Positions 23,071-35,393 are shown, counted from the stretch's first letter. The stretch is 64,000 nt of DNA from Conchocele bisecta (GCA_029237695.1 CM055265.1:220089679-220153678), one strand, 5' to 3'. The notes: generated by a model from the sequence alone, not told the origin. Numbers and translations: made by a program.

Positions 23071-23465
23071 CAAGGTGTATGATCACGTGGTACTAACAAC
23101 AACAACAAGTACTGAAACTTCAGAATCCATCCGATTGAAAGTACGTATTCTTGTATGTTGTCCTTATTACGTAACGGATTTTTATGAAATATGGCGCATC
23201 AAACGCGTCTTGTCAAGCTGCATTTGGTAGTCTCTGTATTTTCGCCCAAACTTCTGTCGTCTTTGCGAAGAATCGATTTCCGTGTCTCCGACACGACATA
23301 TAAGTCTGTGCCAAACTCCATGGACCACGAAATGCATCTCATGAAGACGCGTTTGCTGCGCCATATTTCATCAAAATCCGTTGCATATTAAGGAAAATAT
23401 CAAATAATACTTACTTTGGATTGGGCGACGTTGTTGTTGTTGTAACCACGTGATCATGCACCTTG
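23071..23465. mobile_element. CAAGGTGTATGATCACGTGG MITE, copy 2
   Basis: Same termini and trinucleotide runs as the element at 18550-18950. Confidence 0.8.
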
Positions 23466-24145
23466 ACTTAGTACCATATGTACAAGAATACGCACGCTGA
23501 TGAACCTTAAATTAATATCAAGAATAATAAAGCTGAACACATACCTGTATCTGGGGATTAGCGTTACTGGAGAGAAAATCCCAGGAAACGCTTTGTCGCT
23601 GCTCTAAAATAATAATAATAATAATAATAATAAAATAATAATAACAATAGTGCAACTATTTAATATACAAGTTACAACGATAATCTTTTTACACAGTCTT
23701 CAAAAGGGGCCGTAGCGCATTCTATGACTAGCGGACTATGATGTTCTATACAATAAACACACACAACAAACGTAACGTATAGCCGCCAACAGACACGAAC
23801 AACACTAGAGGCCCCAAACAAACATATGGCATAGGATAGGACAGTGATATTGTGAGGAACTATTTATAACTTTAAGAAATTGTAACTTTAAATGTGGTGC
23901 CGTTTTTTTATCCACCCGAAATATTAACTATCCAGTCTCCCCAAGTTAAGTAGAGTAAGCACCTGTAGTGTGGGATTTTGCTTACTCGTTTGTCTGCTTT
24001 AGTTAGCACTTTCACTCCAAACTATTTGAAGTTGATAGTTTCATCTCGTTTACGAACGTTTCCATTAACCAGATAAGTGTTTTCTCTTTTTAAATATCGG
24101 AACAATACTGACAAACAGAGTAGACCCTTACACGCCGGCTCATCT
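23466..24145. other. Non-coding with (AAT)n microsatellite
   Basis: A run of AAT repeats lies at about 23606-23645. No gene is recognised. Confidence 0.5.
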
Positions 24146-24354
24146 GGAGCCCTTTCACTAAACTTCGTGCGACTAACATGTTCGTAAGACATTATGATAG
24201 TCTGTAAATTGCACATTAACAATGTTTTCTTGTAAACAATTATTATGCAGCCTATGCTCAATAAGTGTAAATCCGTCAATTGGAATTTCCAGACGATCCT
24301 GAATTTGCACTCACGAACATTGTAGTCGTACGAAGTTTAATGAAACGGGCCCCT
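24146..24354. mobile_element. GGGGCCCGTTTCACTAAA palindromic MITE, copy 2
   Basis: Termini GGAGCCCTTTCACTAAAC and the inverted GAAGTTTAATGAAACGGGCC match the element at 9086-9320. Confidence 0.75.
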
Positions 24355-24355
24355 G

Positions 24356-24748
24356 CAGAGCTCCAGATAAGGTGCGTATTTGCGTAAATACCCAATTAAA
24401 ATTGCCAAAAACCCAATTGAAATCAGAAGTAGTGAGTATCAAAAAGCAATGAAAAAATTGTAGTATCTTTATCATGCTACAGAAACAGACCACAAATATA
24501 GCATATTTTCTTATTTTTCCATGAAAACACATCTTAGTATTTCATTAGAATTGTCTCCAATGAGACAATTATAATGACATACCAAGATATGTTTTCATTT
24601 AGAAGCTAATTATTCAATGAATGCAGTCTGCTGATTTGTAAACAGTTGTGTGATTCTATTTTACACAATTACAATTTTGAAATACCCAATTGCTTCAGAA
24701 ATGATGGAGTGACAATACTCAATGACTAATTCCTTATCTGGAGCTCTG
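24356..24748. mobile_element. GAGCTCCAGATAAGG MITE, copy 1
   Basis: The ends are GAGCTCCAGATAAGG and CCTTATCTGGAGCTC, with an inner palindrome around TTAGAATTGTCTCCAATGAG (about 24545-24575). An inverted second copy lies at 33106-33474. Confidence 0.75.
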
Positions 24749-24759
24749 TGCCCCTGGAT

Positions 24760-25484
24760 CTACTGTGTTCGCGAATGATTGTTTCATTTTCGGCAGAGTT
24801 GAAAAGTCTGTGGCGCATTTTCATCGTCTTGTTTATTTAAGTAGAGGTAGTAGCGTAATTACCTCCACCCCTTCCCCATGTGTCCTCAGCTGATGAGGCC
24901 AGCGATGATACCCTGCCGATGGAGTGTCCTTCCACTTTAACGGAGGTGACCCCATGTCTTGTTACCTCATCCCTACAATATACGCATGAGACACGCCACT
25001 TGATGTACCTCAGAAGATGTGCGATATCGCATGAAAAGTTGCTACAAAATCCACGATAGAAAATGGCACAGTTTCTATAAATATTTTTTTCATGAAAAAT
25101 CGCACGTCTTCGTAGGTACAAACTCACATATCTTGTGTCACATCTGCATCAGTACTCGTCATCAGCGGGGTCAGCTTGTAAGTGCACACACGAACGAACA
25201 CAACAGGTTGGAACCAACCCTGTCGTGTTCGTTCGTGTTTGCAATTACACGCTGACCCCAGGCGGGTCCACGATTCAGTTCACAGTTCAGGGGCGTCATT
25301 TTGAAAAAGAGGTTCGACTTTCAGCTGTGAAGCAACCAAAAGTAACATATGGACCCATTACAGATTTTGCCTGCTTCACAGCCCCGAAATATTTATGATT
25401 TCCAGAATCCAAATGCTGCATTCATGTATGTTTTGACAACAAAGAGCTCATGTGCAAAGAATTTTGGGTCAATTTAAGAAGCGT
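24760..25484. other. Non-coding with short palindromes
   Basis: A hairpin at about 25187-25240 (ACACGAACGAACACAACAGG and inverse) and a repeat segment at 25300-25480 related to 44060-44160 and, inverted, 59990-60120 are visible. No gene is supported. Confidence 0.45.
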
Positions 25485-25710
25485 GGGGCTGTTTCACTAA
25501 ACTTCGTAAGACTAAAATGTTCGTAAGTGCAACATTATGATAGTCTGTAAATTTCACATTAACACTGTTTTATTGTAAACAAGTATTGGATTTACATTTA
25601 TTGAGCATAGGCTGCATATGCTCAATAAATATAAATTCATCAATTTGCAGACGATCCTAAATTTTCACTTAGGAATATTTTAGTCGTGCGAAGTTTAGTG
25701 AAACGGGCCC
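25485..25710. mobile_element. GGGGCCCGTTTCACTAAA palindromic MITE, copy 3
   Basis: Termini GGGGCTGTTTCACTAAACTT and the inverse ending AGTGAAACGGGCCC. The inner GCATATGC palindrome is conserved. Confidence 0.8.
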
Positions 25711-25743
25711 ATGTATTTATGAATAATTCATATTGCAATATGT

Positions 25744-26304
25744 TTGACGTCGCTTGACTGTGTTCATCTAGGAGGGCGTTTGAATAATATAATGTCTGCT
25801 CATGCATGCACTGAATATGGCTATCGTCGACCTCATCATTTTTATAAAAGCAAATCATGCTGGCTCCAAAAAAAGGAGGTTTCGTACGAACGCATCGAAC
25901 ATTCCCTGCCGACGCCGTTTCTGTCTGACCATGGATCGTACCTCATTTTCCCGTGGCACAGGAGACAACATCGAAACTGCGTGGCGATGGATAAGCTGAC
26001 GACGAAGATGAGAAAGCAGACGAGCAGAGTGAGTGGAATTCCGACGGTTAGCACTAGGGTGAAGCACAAATTATCTGCAACATACGGAATATACTTTCTA
26101 ACTAGCACGAATGTTCTGCATGCAGAAAATGCTGGTTACTTTCTGACGTGTGCGACAATCGTAATCCCTGATCATATTCCGCATCAGTGCAGTCTGATAC
26201 TGTTCAATACTGTTCGCATTACTGTTCACAGCAAATCGAGTACATTGTATTCCCATGTTGCGAATGTGCAAGTGGGGCATGATGAAATGTTAAAACAGTC
26301 CTAA
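25744..26304 (+). other. Unassigned 186-aa open frame (minus-strand alternative)
   Basis: The longest clean open frame outside the repeats. The + strand product (186 aa) has no motif I recognise. On the opposite strand, 25842-26108 encodes a very hydrophobic stretch (VLTVGIPLTLLVCFLIFVV, about residues 19-37) followed by basic and Cys residues, which looks like a membrane-spanning exon or a fragment of a receptor. Both cannot be real. Base composition is less AT-rich than the surroundings. No clear splice sites or start context decide the case. Confidence 0.2.
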
Positions 26305-27126
26305 TGGACTCTTTCTCAGTCGGCCTCTCATATATACATGTAGTGTGTATACGCTGTATTTAAATATGAGCCGCGCCATGTTTTTACTTTTTTGCGTATT
26401 CTGCATTGTACATCTTTTAGAAGCCATATGCCGTAAAAAGAATCGATTTATCGCAATAATTTTCACTTTATAAGTATTTTTATAAAGCGTGATAAAACGT
26501 ATAACGTTTTACACCAATGATGTCGAAATTGCGACGTTTTTATAAACGGCTTATGCGAGTGGTGCTTATAAAATATCCGGACAAGTCCTATCGTTTTGTC
26601 ATCTATTATCATATTTCAACCAAATTTGGATAGCTCGAAATCTGGCCAATTGTTTTCCATTAATCCAGGACAAAGAATAAAACGAATCTTTGTGGTCTAT
26701 GCTTCAGTTGCTAAGGTAACGTTATGTTTTGGATTGCTACCCAAATAACGTATTGTGTATGCATATTTTAGAACACCAAAAGAGAAGGGCTGTCGTTTCC
26801 GAGTGTTTTGTTGTTGGCTGAACTAAACTTTAGGAAATGATACCGACATTATTTAACGTGTCTTACGCGACGACATGTTTGAAAAATGTGACGTCATGAC
26901 ATAAAATGACATTGTTTAACGATTGTCTGTTCCGTCTAATGAGAACATGTCGGAAGAACTAAAATGTGCTATTAAAGTTTGCATCGTAACGCATACATCA
27001 AGACGAGATGATGATGATGAGAAATGTATTCGGTGAAAGCGCAACATCTGTATTTGCGACAGATAGACGGTGGACGGGAGTGCACGAATTGTTAGGCCAG
27101 ACATGGAAGTCTATGTGACGTCGTCA
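26305..27126. other. Non-coding, no feature recognised
   Basis: AT-rich sequence without recognisable genes or repeats. Confidence 0.45.
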
Positions 27127-27435
27127 GTAGCCTATTTCACCAACATTGAAAAGTATACTTATCTAGCAAAGTATACTTTGAGGGAGAGAAATTTTCAATT
27201 TTAGGATGCATTTATTATATTTTATTATACTGCATTTATTAAATTATCACAGCCATTTTGGCTGTGATAATGTAATAAATTCAGTATAATAATTCTACAT
27301 ACTTTTAATCATCAAATATATGCAGTCGTTAGTTCTATATGACATAAAGCATTTCGGGAAAAATAAATGATTACTCCCTCAAAGTATACTTTGCTAGAAA
27401 AGAATACTTTGCAATGTTGGTGAAATCGGCTACTG
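27127..27435. mobile_element. GTAGCCTATTTCACCAACAT MITE, copy 1
   Basis: Inverted ends GTAGCCTATTTCACCAACAT / ATGTTGGTGAAATCGGCTAC are followed inside by AAAGTATACTTTGAGGGAG. A central palindrome spans ATTATCACAGCCATTTTGGC. Other copies are at 31668-31955, 44892-45197 and 63619-63922. Confidence 0.8.
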
Positions 27436-27474
27436 ATGTTGTGACGCAAAGTGAAAGTTATATATTAGGAACCC

Positions 27475-27615
27475 GGGGGCGTTTCACTAAACTTCGTACG
27501 ACTAAAATATCCGTAAGTGCAGATTTAGAATAGTCTGTAAATTTCAATTGATGGATTTACAGTTAATAAGCATAGGTTACATAATGCAGCATATACTCAA
27601 TACATGTAAATCCCC
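27475..27615. mobile_element. GGGGCCCGTTTCACTAAA palindromic MITE, truncated copy
   Basis: Only the left arm and part of the inner palindrome (GTTTCACTAAACTTCGTACG onward) are present. The right arm is missing. Confidence 0.6.
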
Positions 27616-28689
27616 AGTTTATTGTTCCACCATGCTTCATAAAGGCAATAACGATAAAATGGCAATAATATAAGTCAGTGTTTATTGTCTAGTTTCACGC
27701 AACGTAACCAAATTTTACGGCCATATAAACAATGCCAAAACAGTATTTTCGTTTTCGATAATAATAAATTTTATCAAAATTTAAGAATGAGCCTTCTTTT
27801 TATTTCGTGAAATTTGGTCAAATATTGATATTACTACGAAATAAATATTTGTCTATGGGAATTTAACATGGGGAAAACGGAGGTGGAGGAGATGTGAGAG
27901 GAGTAAAAAGCGGGGGGGGAAAGGAAATTGACTCCGAAACCTGGCTAGATCACAGACGATTCTAGCATGTCTTGGATGGTCATTTATTGTTTGTATATAC
28001 ATAAAACACCTTTCTAAACAATGTACAAAACAATTGAAATATGCCCGGGTGTAAATATAATAATACTTAGAAAGGTACAAAACTCCCATTTGCCACCATT
28101 GTAACGAAAAGCCACACAATGTAGACAATTGGAACTCGCCTATACAACGCATTACAGCGTGTCGAAACCGCTGCTTGTGGTGGGTTTTAGGCATAGATTT
28201 TAAAGTTGATAATACATTAACATAAATCTCAAAGATTTCGAGTGTAAACTGCACTAAAAACGCGTCTCACTAACCCTAATTCGCTTTTTAAAATCATACA
28301 CGTTTTTTTTCTCGCAATAATATCAATATTGAAACAAATTTCACGATTTAAACTATCGAAAAAAACATGCTGATACACTCATATAGCCCAAAACGTGAAC
28401 ACAATGAAACCAACATTCGATAACGCAATGAAATATAACAACCGGAATAATTAGATAGAAATCAGTATTCACACTTTCCAGGTCATCGATAACGAAAAGG
28501 TTTGAAAATATAGAAACATATAAAACAGTATACCTGAATGAGAGAGATGATCACATGTAAAATAAAACCAGTTAAAAGTATATGATGTATTGAAGTACCT
28601 TTGTATTATAATTATATGATGTTATATTTGTCTATTAAGAGCATATCTGTTGGGAAGTTCCCATCTTGGTAGCTATTTTAGTACGTATT
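27616..28689. other. Non-coding, one dispersed repeat
   Basis: About 27935-28045 (GACTCCGAAACCTGGCTAGA onward) is the reverse complement of 1918-2025, and part of it recurs near 61620. The 133-aa minus frame over it carries no known domain and is treated as repeat-derived. Confidence 0.45.
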
Positions 28690-29105
28690 CAAGGTGTATG
28701 ATCATGTGGTTACAACAACAACAACGTCACCCACTCCAAAGTATTATATTTGATATTTTCCTTAATATGAAACGGATTTTGATGAAATATGGCGCAGCAA
28801 ACGCGTCTTAATGAGCTGTATTTGGTGGTCTCGGGAGCTCGGCACAGACTTATGTCGTTTTTGCGAAGAATCGATGTCGGTGTCGGTAGACACGGAAATC
28901 GATTCTTCGCAAAAACGACAGAAGTTTGGGCGTAACGACAAATACCAAATGCAGCTTAGCAAGACGCGTTTGATGCGCCATATTTCATAAAAACCGTTAC
29001 GTAATAAGAACAATATACAAGAATACGTACTTTCAATCAGATGGGTTCTGGAAGTTTCAGTACTTATTGTTGTTGTTGTTAGCAACACGTTTTCATACAC
29101 CTTGG
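28690..29105. mobile_element. CAAGGTGTATGATCACGTGG MITE, copy 3 (inverted)
   Basis: Same ends with the trinucleotide runs in reversed order. The inner palindrome TTTTTGCGAAGAATCGATGT / inverse is well preserved at about 28858-28922. Confidence 0.8.
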
Positions 29106-29636
29106 TATTGTCATTTGGAATTGGTAACGGTGCCATCTTCATACCTACATTTGGATACTTCCGTCCTCGCTTTTGTGTTTTACGTTTCATGTCGCCATAT
29201 TTCCTTGTCCGTACTCCGCAATAATCGCGAGACTTCGTACACATTTGCGAAATGTTTGACTGTTCATCGACGAAACGGTGTGTTCAGTTGTCACTCTGCT
29301 CTGCAGTGTTACTCGAAATCCAGTTAGAACATATCGGCGTATCCGACTCATTTTCACGCTCTTTGAAGTCTTTAGTTACCGACTCTAACCCTACATGTTC
29401 TCGTCACAGCTGGCTGCAGTGCGACTAGGTCATGTAAAGTTGAAGTCGTGCAACGATCATCTCAGCAGTCAACCATTTAGTGTGGCTAGGTGATGTGAAG
29501 TTTTGTTGCGATCATATTGGAGATAGTAACGTTCACCACAGAAATCCGTCGTATCCAGACTTGGTGACACCAGACTGTGTACGTTTAAATCCGGCAGCTT
29601 TCATGATGTTGACCAACGACGTCATGCCATAGCTCA
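29106..29636. other. Non-coding, no feature recognised
   Basis: No gene is supported. Confidence 0.4.
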
Positions 29637-29785
29637 ACTGGGTTGTATATGTGATTGAAATAACACCGTCCAACCGTTGGCTTTGGCCTAGCACCGTAGA
29701 CAGCTATACACAGTGTATATCTGTCTATGGTGCTAGGCCAAAGCCAACGGCTGGAAGGTGCTATTTCAATCCACATCCCAGTTAC
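29637..29785. repeat. 150-bp palindrome (MITE)
   Basis: Arms AACTGGGTTGTATATGTGAT ... CCGTTGGCTTTGGCCTAGCA and its inverse meet at a centre near ACAGTGTATATC. ORFs on both strands here mirror each other because of the palindrome. Confidence 0.75.
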
Positions 29786-31537
29786 TTGTTTTATGTTTAT
29801 GTATTTTACGTACTTTGGCTTACTTTTTGGGACCGAACAACTCTGGTCGTGACGTTCATGTTTGCGCCCCCTTGAAGGCGCCACGATCACCGCCTGAGCG
29901 TGTCATGTGTTTATCATGATGTATTGCGTTAAGCTCTTCCTTACATGTGTCCATGGATCTCCTTTGTGTATCTTGTAATGATGTCCAGACTGTTTGGTTA
30001 GGGAGTTTACATAAGGGGAATCATATGTTCTATCTATTGTATTGTTGATTTTCGTTACCCAGTTTCTCCATTTGCTTTCCTTGTGTTCGTTTGTTTGTCT
30101 CTGTCGTTTTCCGTATTTGTTTTCCATAAACATGTGTATTATATTTGTAATGCTCGTGTCATTGTATACTTGTTTCAGAGCGACACTGCGGCAATGACGA
30201 ATGGGGAGTCTTATGATGTCATGTAAACTGGTTGTTAACATACCAGTTGGATAGTTTGCCCTCTAATTGCTTTGTCACTTATGATCCAGTTGCAATATAT
30301 TGTTTACGCAACTTACCTGATGTATCCGTAATGACTGGTCTGAAATTAAATAGGTATGGTACAATTACATGCCGTATTATTTCAAAGATAAACGTAATTT
30401 AGCTGACATGACCAGTGGTGTGATGTTTAACGTGAATTTTACAGTATATGTACTTTAAACAACTATACATTTTCCATGTAGCTACATCGACCAAAAAAAA
30501 AACCGATATAATTATTATATTAATTTCTTTTATGTGACCACTTAAAATATGACGTACACATGTTGTATCTGCTGGGCCAGATTGCTGAAAATTAGGTTGA
30601 GCTGTTTGAAGGTTAACCCTTTCACCCCTACGTAACTGAACTGAATTTTAATATGGTAATTTTGCAAACAATCCAGCCGTCACAAAATGGTTTTCAGACT
30701 AGTCCATTTATGAAAAGGGAGTGTTTTTTTGTTCTCAAAAATATGAACATTATTTTCAAGAAGTGCAGATCCTGATGAGACGGTTCGTTACGAGCCGGCT
30801 CATCTGGATCTGCATTGTTTGAGTAAACCGCTATAGCGGACTTTCGGGTTCAAAGGGATAAATTAAAGAAGTATTCCACTAACATTACGTCAAACGTAAA
30901 ACGTGACTATGCCTTATACATTCGTCTGAGACGACAGTATCCGTGACGATGCAGAAGACTAGTAGCCTACTAAGTCCTAAGAATCTGTGTTATTATTCTA
31001 TATCTAATTACATGACACTTTAAAGCAACACACTACGATTTTCTAAAATTGCAATTAACAAAGAATTTATTATCATGTTGATACGAAATGTATATTGTTA
31101 TTTTGTGAATACACATAAGTAATCTAATGCATAATTAATTGTTATGAAATTCAGGCAGCACTTCATGCTGAACGAGTTTGCCTTTCACTTTAAGTTTTCA
31201 GTACAATAATCATATCATAGTAAGGAAACGAGTTGGCCTGGGTAATGTGACATACATTTAGTAAATAACTGACCATGGAAGATGTCTCTAACACATTGAA
31301 AACTGTAGATCACACTATAATTATGAATACGATACTTGTTATCATGCACACGACATCTTCCGTTCGAAATTTGCATTGATTTAACCATGAGCTATCGTAT
31401 GATTAAATAGAGCTGACATGAGCTATGTTCAGTCAGACTAGCGGATGGACAATCAAATATAGAAGTATATGGCAGGTAAATCTTTACTATATTATAAACA
31501 TTAAATATTTGTTGTAAAATATATGTTACGTACTTAC
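29786..31537. other. Non-coding; a hairpin repeat near 30765-30820
   Basis: The GATGAGACGGTTCGTTACGA hairpin and its flanks resemble 18050-18120 inverted. The rest shows no gene. Terminal exons of the minus-strand sushi/SEA gene should lie here or further left, but I could not identify them. Confidence 0.4.
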
Positions 31538-31655
31538 TGACATGCGGCTATCCGATCGACAATCACACATTCGTGTTTAATTGGACACCCTTCCACAGAT
31601 TCCGTGTAGAGCATGCATAACACGGACTCATTTATAGCGTCCGCTCCTTCAGGTA
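31538..31655 (-). CDS. Cys-rich (EGF-like) exon after the SEA domain
   Basis: The acceptor ATTTCAG lies just before 31655 and the donor GTAAGTACG after 31538. The frame (phase 1 in, phase 2 out) reads 38 whole codons including VEGCPIKHECVIVDRIAAC. The C-x(5)-C...C spacing looks like the start of an EGF-like module, continued in an exon not found. Entry phase 1 matches the exit phase of the preceding SEA exon (32830-32981). This is the most downstream exon of the minus-strand gene that I can place. Confidence 0.5.
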
Positions 31656-31667
31656 CTGAAATACCAG

Positions 31668-31955
31668 CAGCCTATTTCACCAACATGGAAAAATATACTT
31701 ATGTATCAAAATATACTTTGAGCGAGAAATTTTCAATTTACGGATAAATTTATTAATTGTTATTATACTGACATTATTACATTATTACAGCCATTTGGTT
31801 TTGACAATGTAATACATTCAGTATAATAATTCTGCTTACTTTTAATCATCAAATATATGCAGTCGTTAGTTCTAAATGAAATAATAAATGATTACTTCCT
31901 CAAAGTATACTTTTCTAGAAAAGTATACTTTACAATGTTGGTGAAATAAGCTACT
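31668..31955. mobile_element. GTAGCCTATTTCACCAACAT MITE, copy 2
   Basis: Same ends and centre as the copy at 27127, slightly shorter. It lies in an intron of the minus-strand sushi/SEA gene, only a few bases from the acceptor of the 31538-31655 exon. Confidence 0.75.
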
Positions 31956-32423
31956 GATACAAGCACAGCGGGTGATAGCAAAATTAGAAAATGAGCAGAT
32001 GATATAGAGGCACAAACGTTTGCAACGGACTAATTGGAATGTTTTCTAACTTCGTGTTTAATTAGTCTACGCAACTTGTAAATGTCAGCGAATACATATC
32101 AATTAATTTTAACACTAGGTTTGAAGATGGTTTGCAAACACAGATACATGTAACACACAACAGATATGTGTACCCAGACCACATGGACCACACGGTACTT
32201 GTTGCAGGTATGCTTTGTAACAAGGGGCGTATGAATGTAAAGACTTTCAGAATATTCTTATATTAGAATGCCATGGTAGACTATATTATAGTGGAATAGC
32301 ATAGCATAGTACAATCGCATAGATTTATCGAATTTGTTGTGCTATGCGATTAAAATAAGGATAACAACCAGGATTTGGAATGTAATTGAAACGATTGGCA
32401 CGATTGGAAGAATTGGTTAATAT

Positions 32424-32790
32424 AGGAATGAATGGCCTTTTTGTGGAATTTATCGGGGTATAAACTTGGAAAAGTCGCGGGAATACTGGACGAAGGCCGG
32501 AAGGCCTCGTCCAGTATTCCCGCGACTTTTCCAAGTTTATATCCCGATAAATTCCACAAAAAAGCTATTCATTCCTTATAATTACAGCATTTGAAATAAA
32601 TTCATGAAGAAAATGTGTTTATTTTGACAGACGGCAGCCATTTGTTTACATTGACAGCACTGACAGCGCACATGTAGAAAGTAGTTCGGCGTGGGAGTTT
32701 ACTGGGATGTAAATTTTGGTCAGAGACTTGCTACGGGCCAATCAAATGTTAGGGAATTGTGTAAATATGTTTGTGCTGGAATTATCAATC
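32424..32790. repeat. Dispersed repeat with 150-bp hairpin, copy 2
   Basis: The palindrome at 32424-32578 is nearly identical to 19424-19576. Its right flank (TTTGAAATAAATTCATGAAG ... GTAGTTCGGCGTGGGAGTTT) is the inverted left flank of copy 1. Confidence 0.75.
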
Positions 32791-32829
32791 AGTGATCTAT
32801 TCAATGTGTATGTACTATACCTCTTACAC

Positions 32830-32981
32830 CTTGAACATGCAGCTCCAGTACGGCAGCGGACTGGTTGAGCACGGGAAGGGTCAGGTTGTAGGCGAGGTTG
32901 GCGTGAATGTCGGCGATAGTGGCGTGTGTACGAGGACTATTCGGAAACGTAACAGTGTAGTTCACATTCAGACTTCCATTC
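32830..32981 (-). CDS. SEA domain, third exon
   Basis: In transcript order this reads NGSLNVNYTVTF, then about 35 residues ending VLELHVQ. The N-G-S-x-x-V-x-Y-x-V-x-F strand is the most conserved part of SEA domains (extracellular, often glycosylated and autocleaved; no clear GSVVV cleavage motif is seen). The acceptor is taken after TTTCACACAG (phase 2) and the donor is CAAG|GTGTAAG (phase 1). Both phases agree with the neighbouring exons (34183-34250 and 31538-31655). The exact acceptor is less certain than the donor. Confidence 0.65.
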
Positions 32982-33105
32982 CTGTGTGAAATTTGTCTCT
33001 GGTCAATGGATCCGTACATGTATTATAAATACGTTACCGGACTTGGAAAATAAAGAGTAACTTCTCATATAACTAGTTCCGCAGCACCGTCGAGACATAA
33101 TTTCA

Positions 33106-33474
33106 GGGCTCCAGATAAGGAATTGGTAATTGAGTATTGTCACTCCATATTTCTGAAGCAATTGGGTAAAATAAAATTACACTACTCTCTACACATCAAC
33201 AGACAGCAATTTTTGATTAGTTTGCTTCGAAATATGTCTTGGCATTTCATTAGAATTGTCTCCATGGAGACAATTTTAATGAAATACCCAGATGTATTTT
33301 GATGGAAAATAAGAAAAATATGATATATTTGTGGTCTGTTTATTGTTTTCTGCAGCAAGATAAAGGTACCACAAATTTTTGATTGCTTTTTGATACTCGC
33401 TACGTATGATTTCAATTGGGTTTTTGGCAATTTTAATTGGGTATTTAAGCAGATACGCAGCTTATCTGGAGCTT
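33106..33474. mobile_element. GAGCTCCAGATAAGG MITE, copy 2 (inverted)
   Basis: Ends GGGCTCCAGATAAGG and CTTATCTGGAGC, with the inner palindrome TTAGAATTGTCTCCATGGAG. It lies in an intron of the minus-strand gene. Confidence 0.75.
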
Positions 33475-34182
33475 TGTAATTTTATGAGTGTGACGTGTTG
33501 ACACAGTCCACTTCTGACGTAATGTGTGCCTCGGAAGTTTGTAAATATGCGCATTATCGCGTTGTCACTCCGCTTTGCTTTATCAGAAAATTGTTTCATG
33601 GAGCATTGCGTCGCAGACATGTATGTACATGCATAATGTATTATTGGTAAGTATCTGCTACCGGCTTAGGTATCACATCTGTAAACAGCGATACACGTAT
33701 CATTGAGATGTAACACAGACAGCAGAACATATTCGTACATGTGTGTGTAATAGATACTATGCAAGTGTTATGGATAAACCAATGACACTCAGGACTGTTT
33801 CAATATTAAAACTCTTCATGCCAGTCAGAAATGTACCAGATTATATTAAATAAAATATAGTTAAAAATCTGTTTGTAATCATATTATTGGACACACATTT
33901 CATTACCAAATGTAAATGATTTAGTATTCTGGTATAATGCTATAGTATCGTAATATATAAACATAACAACAATTGCAATGAAAGCAAAACAACACAATAT
34001 CACCCAATGAGTCACCGAGAAATGAGAGTATCAAGAGGAAAAAACGCTAAATGTCAGTATCAGAAGACAAGTGCAAAAACTGATGGTCAAAGATGGTGGC
34101 ATTCAATTTTGAAAGCATCCAAATTCAATACTTATTATGGTAGCATGCAATGAGATGATATACACATATACAAAATACGTAC

Positions 34183-34250
34183 CAAATTGAGTCTATCATA
34201 ATGCTAGCCATCACACATGCTCGTAACCGACGGTTGTAGAAGGATGCTAT
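34183..34250 (-). CDS. SEA domain, second exon
   Basis: The acceptor GATATATTTCAG ends at 34251 and the donor GTACGT follows 34183. The 68-nt exon enters at phase 0, leaves at phase 2 and reads IASFYNRRLRACVMASIMID plus two residues. Phase agrees on both sides with 34508-34602 and 32830-32981. The short helix-like segment sits where the middle of a SEA domain is expected. On its own it would be too short to call. Phase compatibility and position give the support. Confidence 0.55.
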
Positions 34251-34507
34251 CTGAAATATATCATCATTTATTATTGCACGTACTATGTCAATAAGTAGCT
34301 ATTACGTCCACCGTGTATGTCCATTAAGTACATCGGTTTAATTTTGATAAATGAGATCGCAACTATATTAAGTTAGCTATATCACGAATGACGCGATGCA
34401 TATATCCGGAAAACAGTGTGTACAAGAGCATTTAAATTGCTGGAGGTGACAACGGAGTGCCTTTATTTCTATATTTTCCCTGAATGATATATTGCATTTC
34501 CACATAC

Positions 34508-34602
34508 CGTGTGTCTGAGCTTGGTTTTGTATTCGTCTAAGATTACAGAGTCGACAATGGACACGTTGAGACGGATGTATATCTTGTGTTTACTTGTTAA
34601 GA
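34508..34602 (-). CDS. SEA domain, first exon
   Basis: A strong polypyrimidine tract (TTTCTTTTTTTTTCTTTACAG) ends at the acceptor before 34602, and the donor GTATGT follows 34508. The 95-nt exon (phase 1 in, phase 0 out) encodes 31 codons with IYIRLNVSIVDSVILDEYKT, the usual strand-turn-helix start of SEA domains, followed by KLRHT. Entry phase 1 matches the EGF exon upstream (35241-35345). Confidence 0.7.
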
Positions 34603-35240
34603 CTGTAAAGAAAAAAAAAGAAATGCTGAAACGCTACTTCTCTCTGCATCCAACTGTCTATGTTGGCTAAGGAAATAGACGTTCAGTTTTTTGTTAATTG
34701 TTGCCATTCGTGTATCTATGTGTGAAGTTCATTCAGATACTTATATTATTTCCGTTGCCAAGTCGAAAGATCTATTTTCTTGAAATGTAACTGATTGTTG
34801 CAAAATATCATGTGAAACTAATTAAATAATATTCAAATACCCGTGTGTACCGACTACATGTTCTGAAAATAAATACAGTGTTCAGAAAGTAGACTAAATC
34901 GTTAATGATTGATCAATAATCGAACATGTACTTCATTTACCGAATAGTGTTCGAATGTCGAAGACCATTTGATTTTCGACATACATGTAATTATAAATCA
35001 ATTTTGGGCAGTATATTAAGATTATGTAGTTATAAAAACATCTGACGTCTTCTCCACTTATTATAGTACTTTACTATGCCCACCCACGTGTTGTACCTGT
35101 CGGTAAAGTGACCCATATACTACTTCTTAGCAAATGTCACTGTGTAGGAGCAAACGAGGAATTCTGACATTCCTAAGTATATCGAATCTTCATTTAAATA
35201 TATATTTTTATAAACATAAATGAAATATACCGTTGTGTAC

Positions 35241-35345
35241 CTGTTGTGTTCACGGAATTACACGTGCACGTATATGTGCCGTTTGTATTTATGCAGGTGG
35301 CGGCGGCGTCACAGGCATGTGTCCCTAAGTCGCACTCATCCGCAT
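35241..35345 (-). CDS. Calcium-binding-type EGF-like exon
   Basis: The 105-nt exon (phase 1-1) reads [12 protein letters not shown], then [17 protein letters not shown] and NSVNTTG. D-x-D-E-C, the C-x-N-T-x-G-x-Y-x-C-x-C run and the cysteine order match cbEGF modules (Ca2+ ligands and the Asn hydroxylation-type site). Only five of six cysteines are in this exon, so the sixth is lost or lies in another exon. The acceptor TATATAG ends before 35345, and the donor GTACAC follows 35241. It lies downstream of the sushi exons and upstream of the SEA exons of the same gene. Confidence 0.75.
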
Positions 35346-35393
35346 CTATATAAATCAAGCAATGAGCAGGATGTCAACAAGAACAACAATAAT

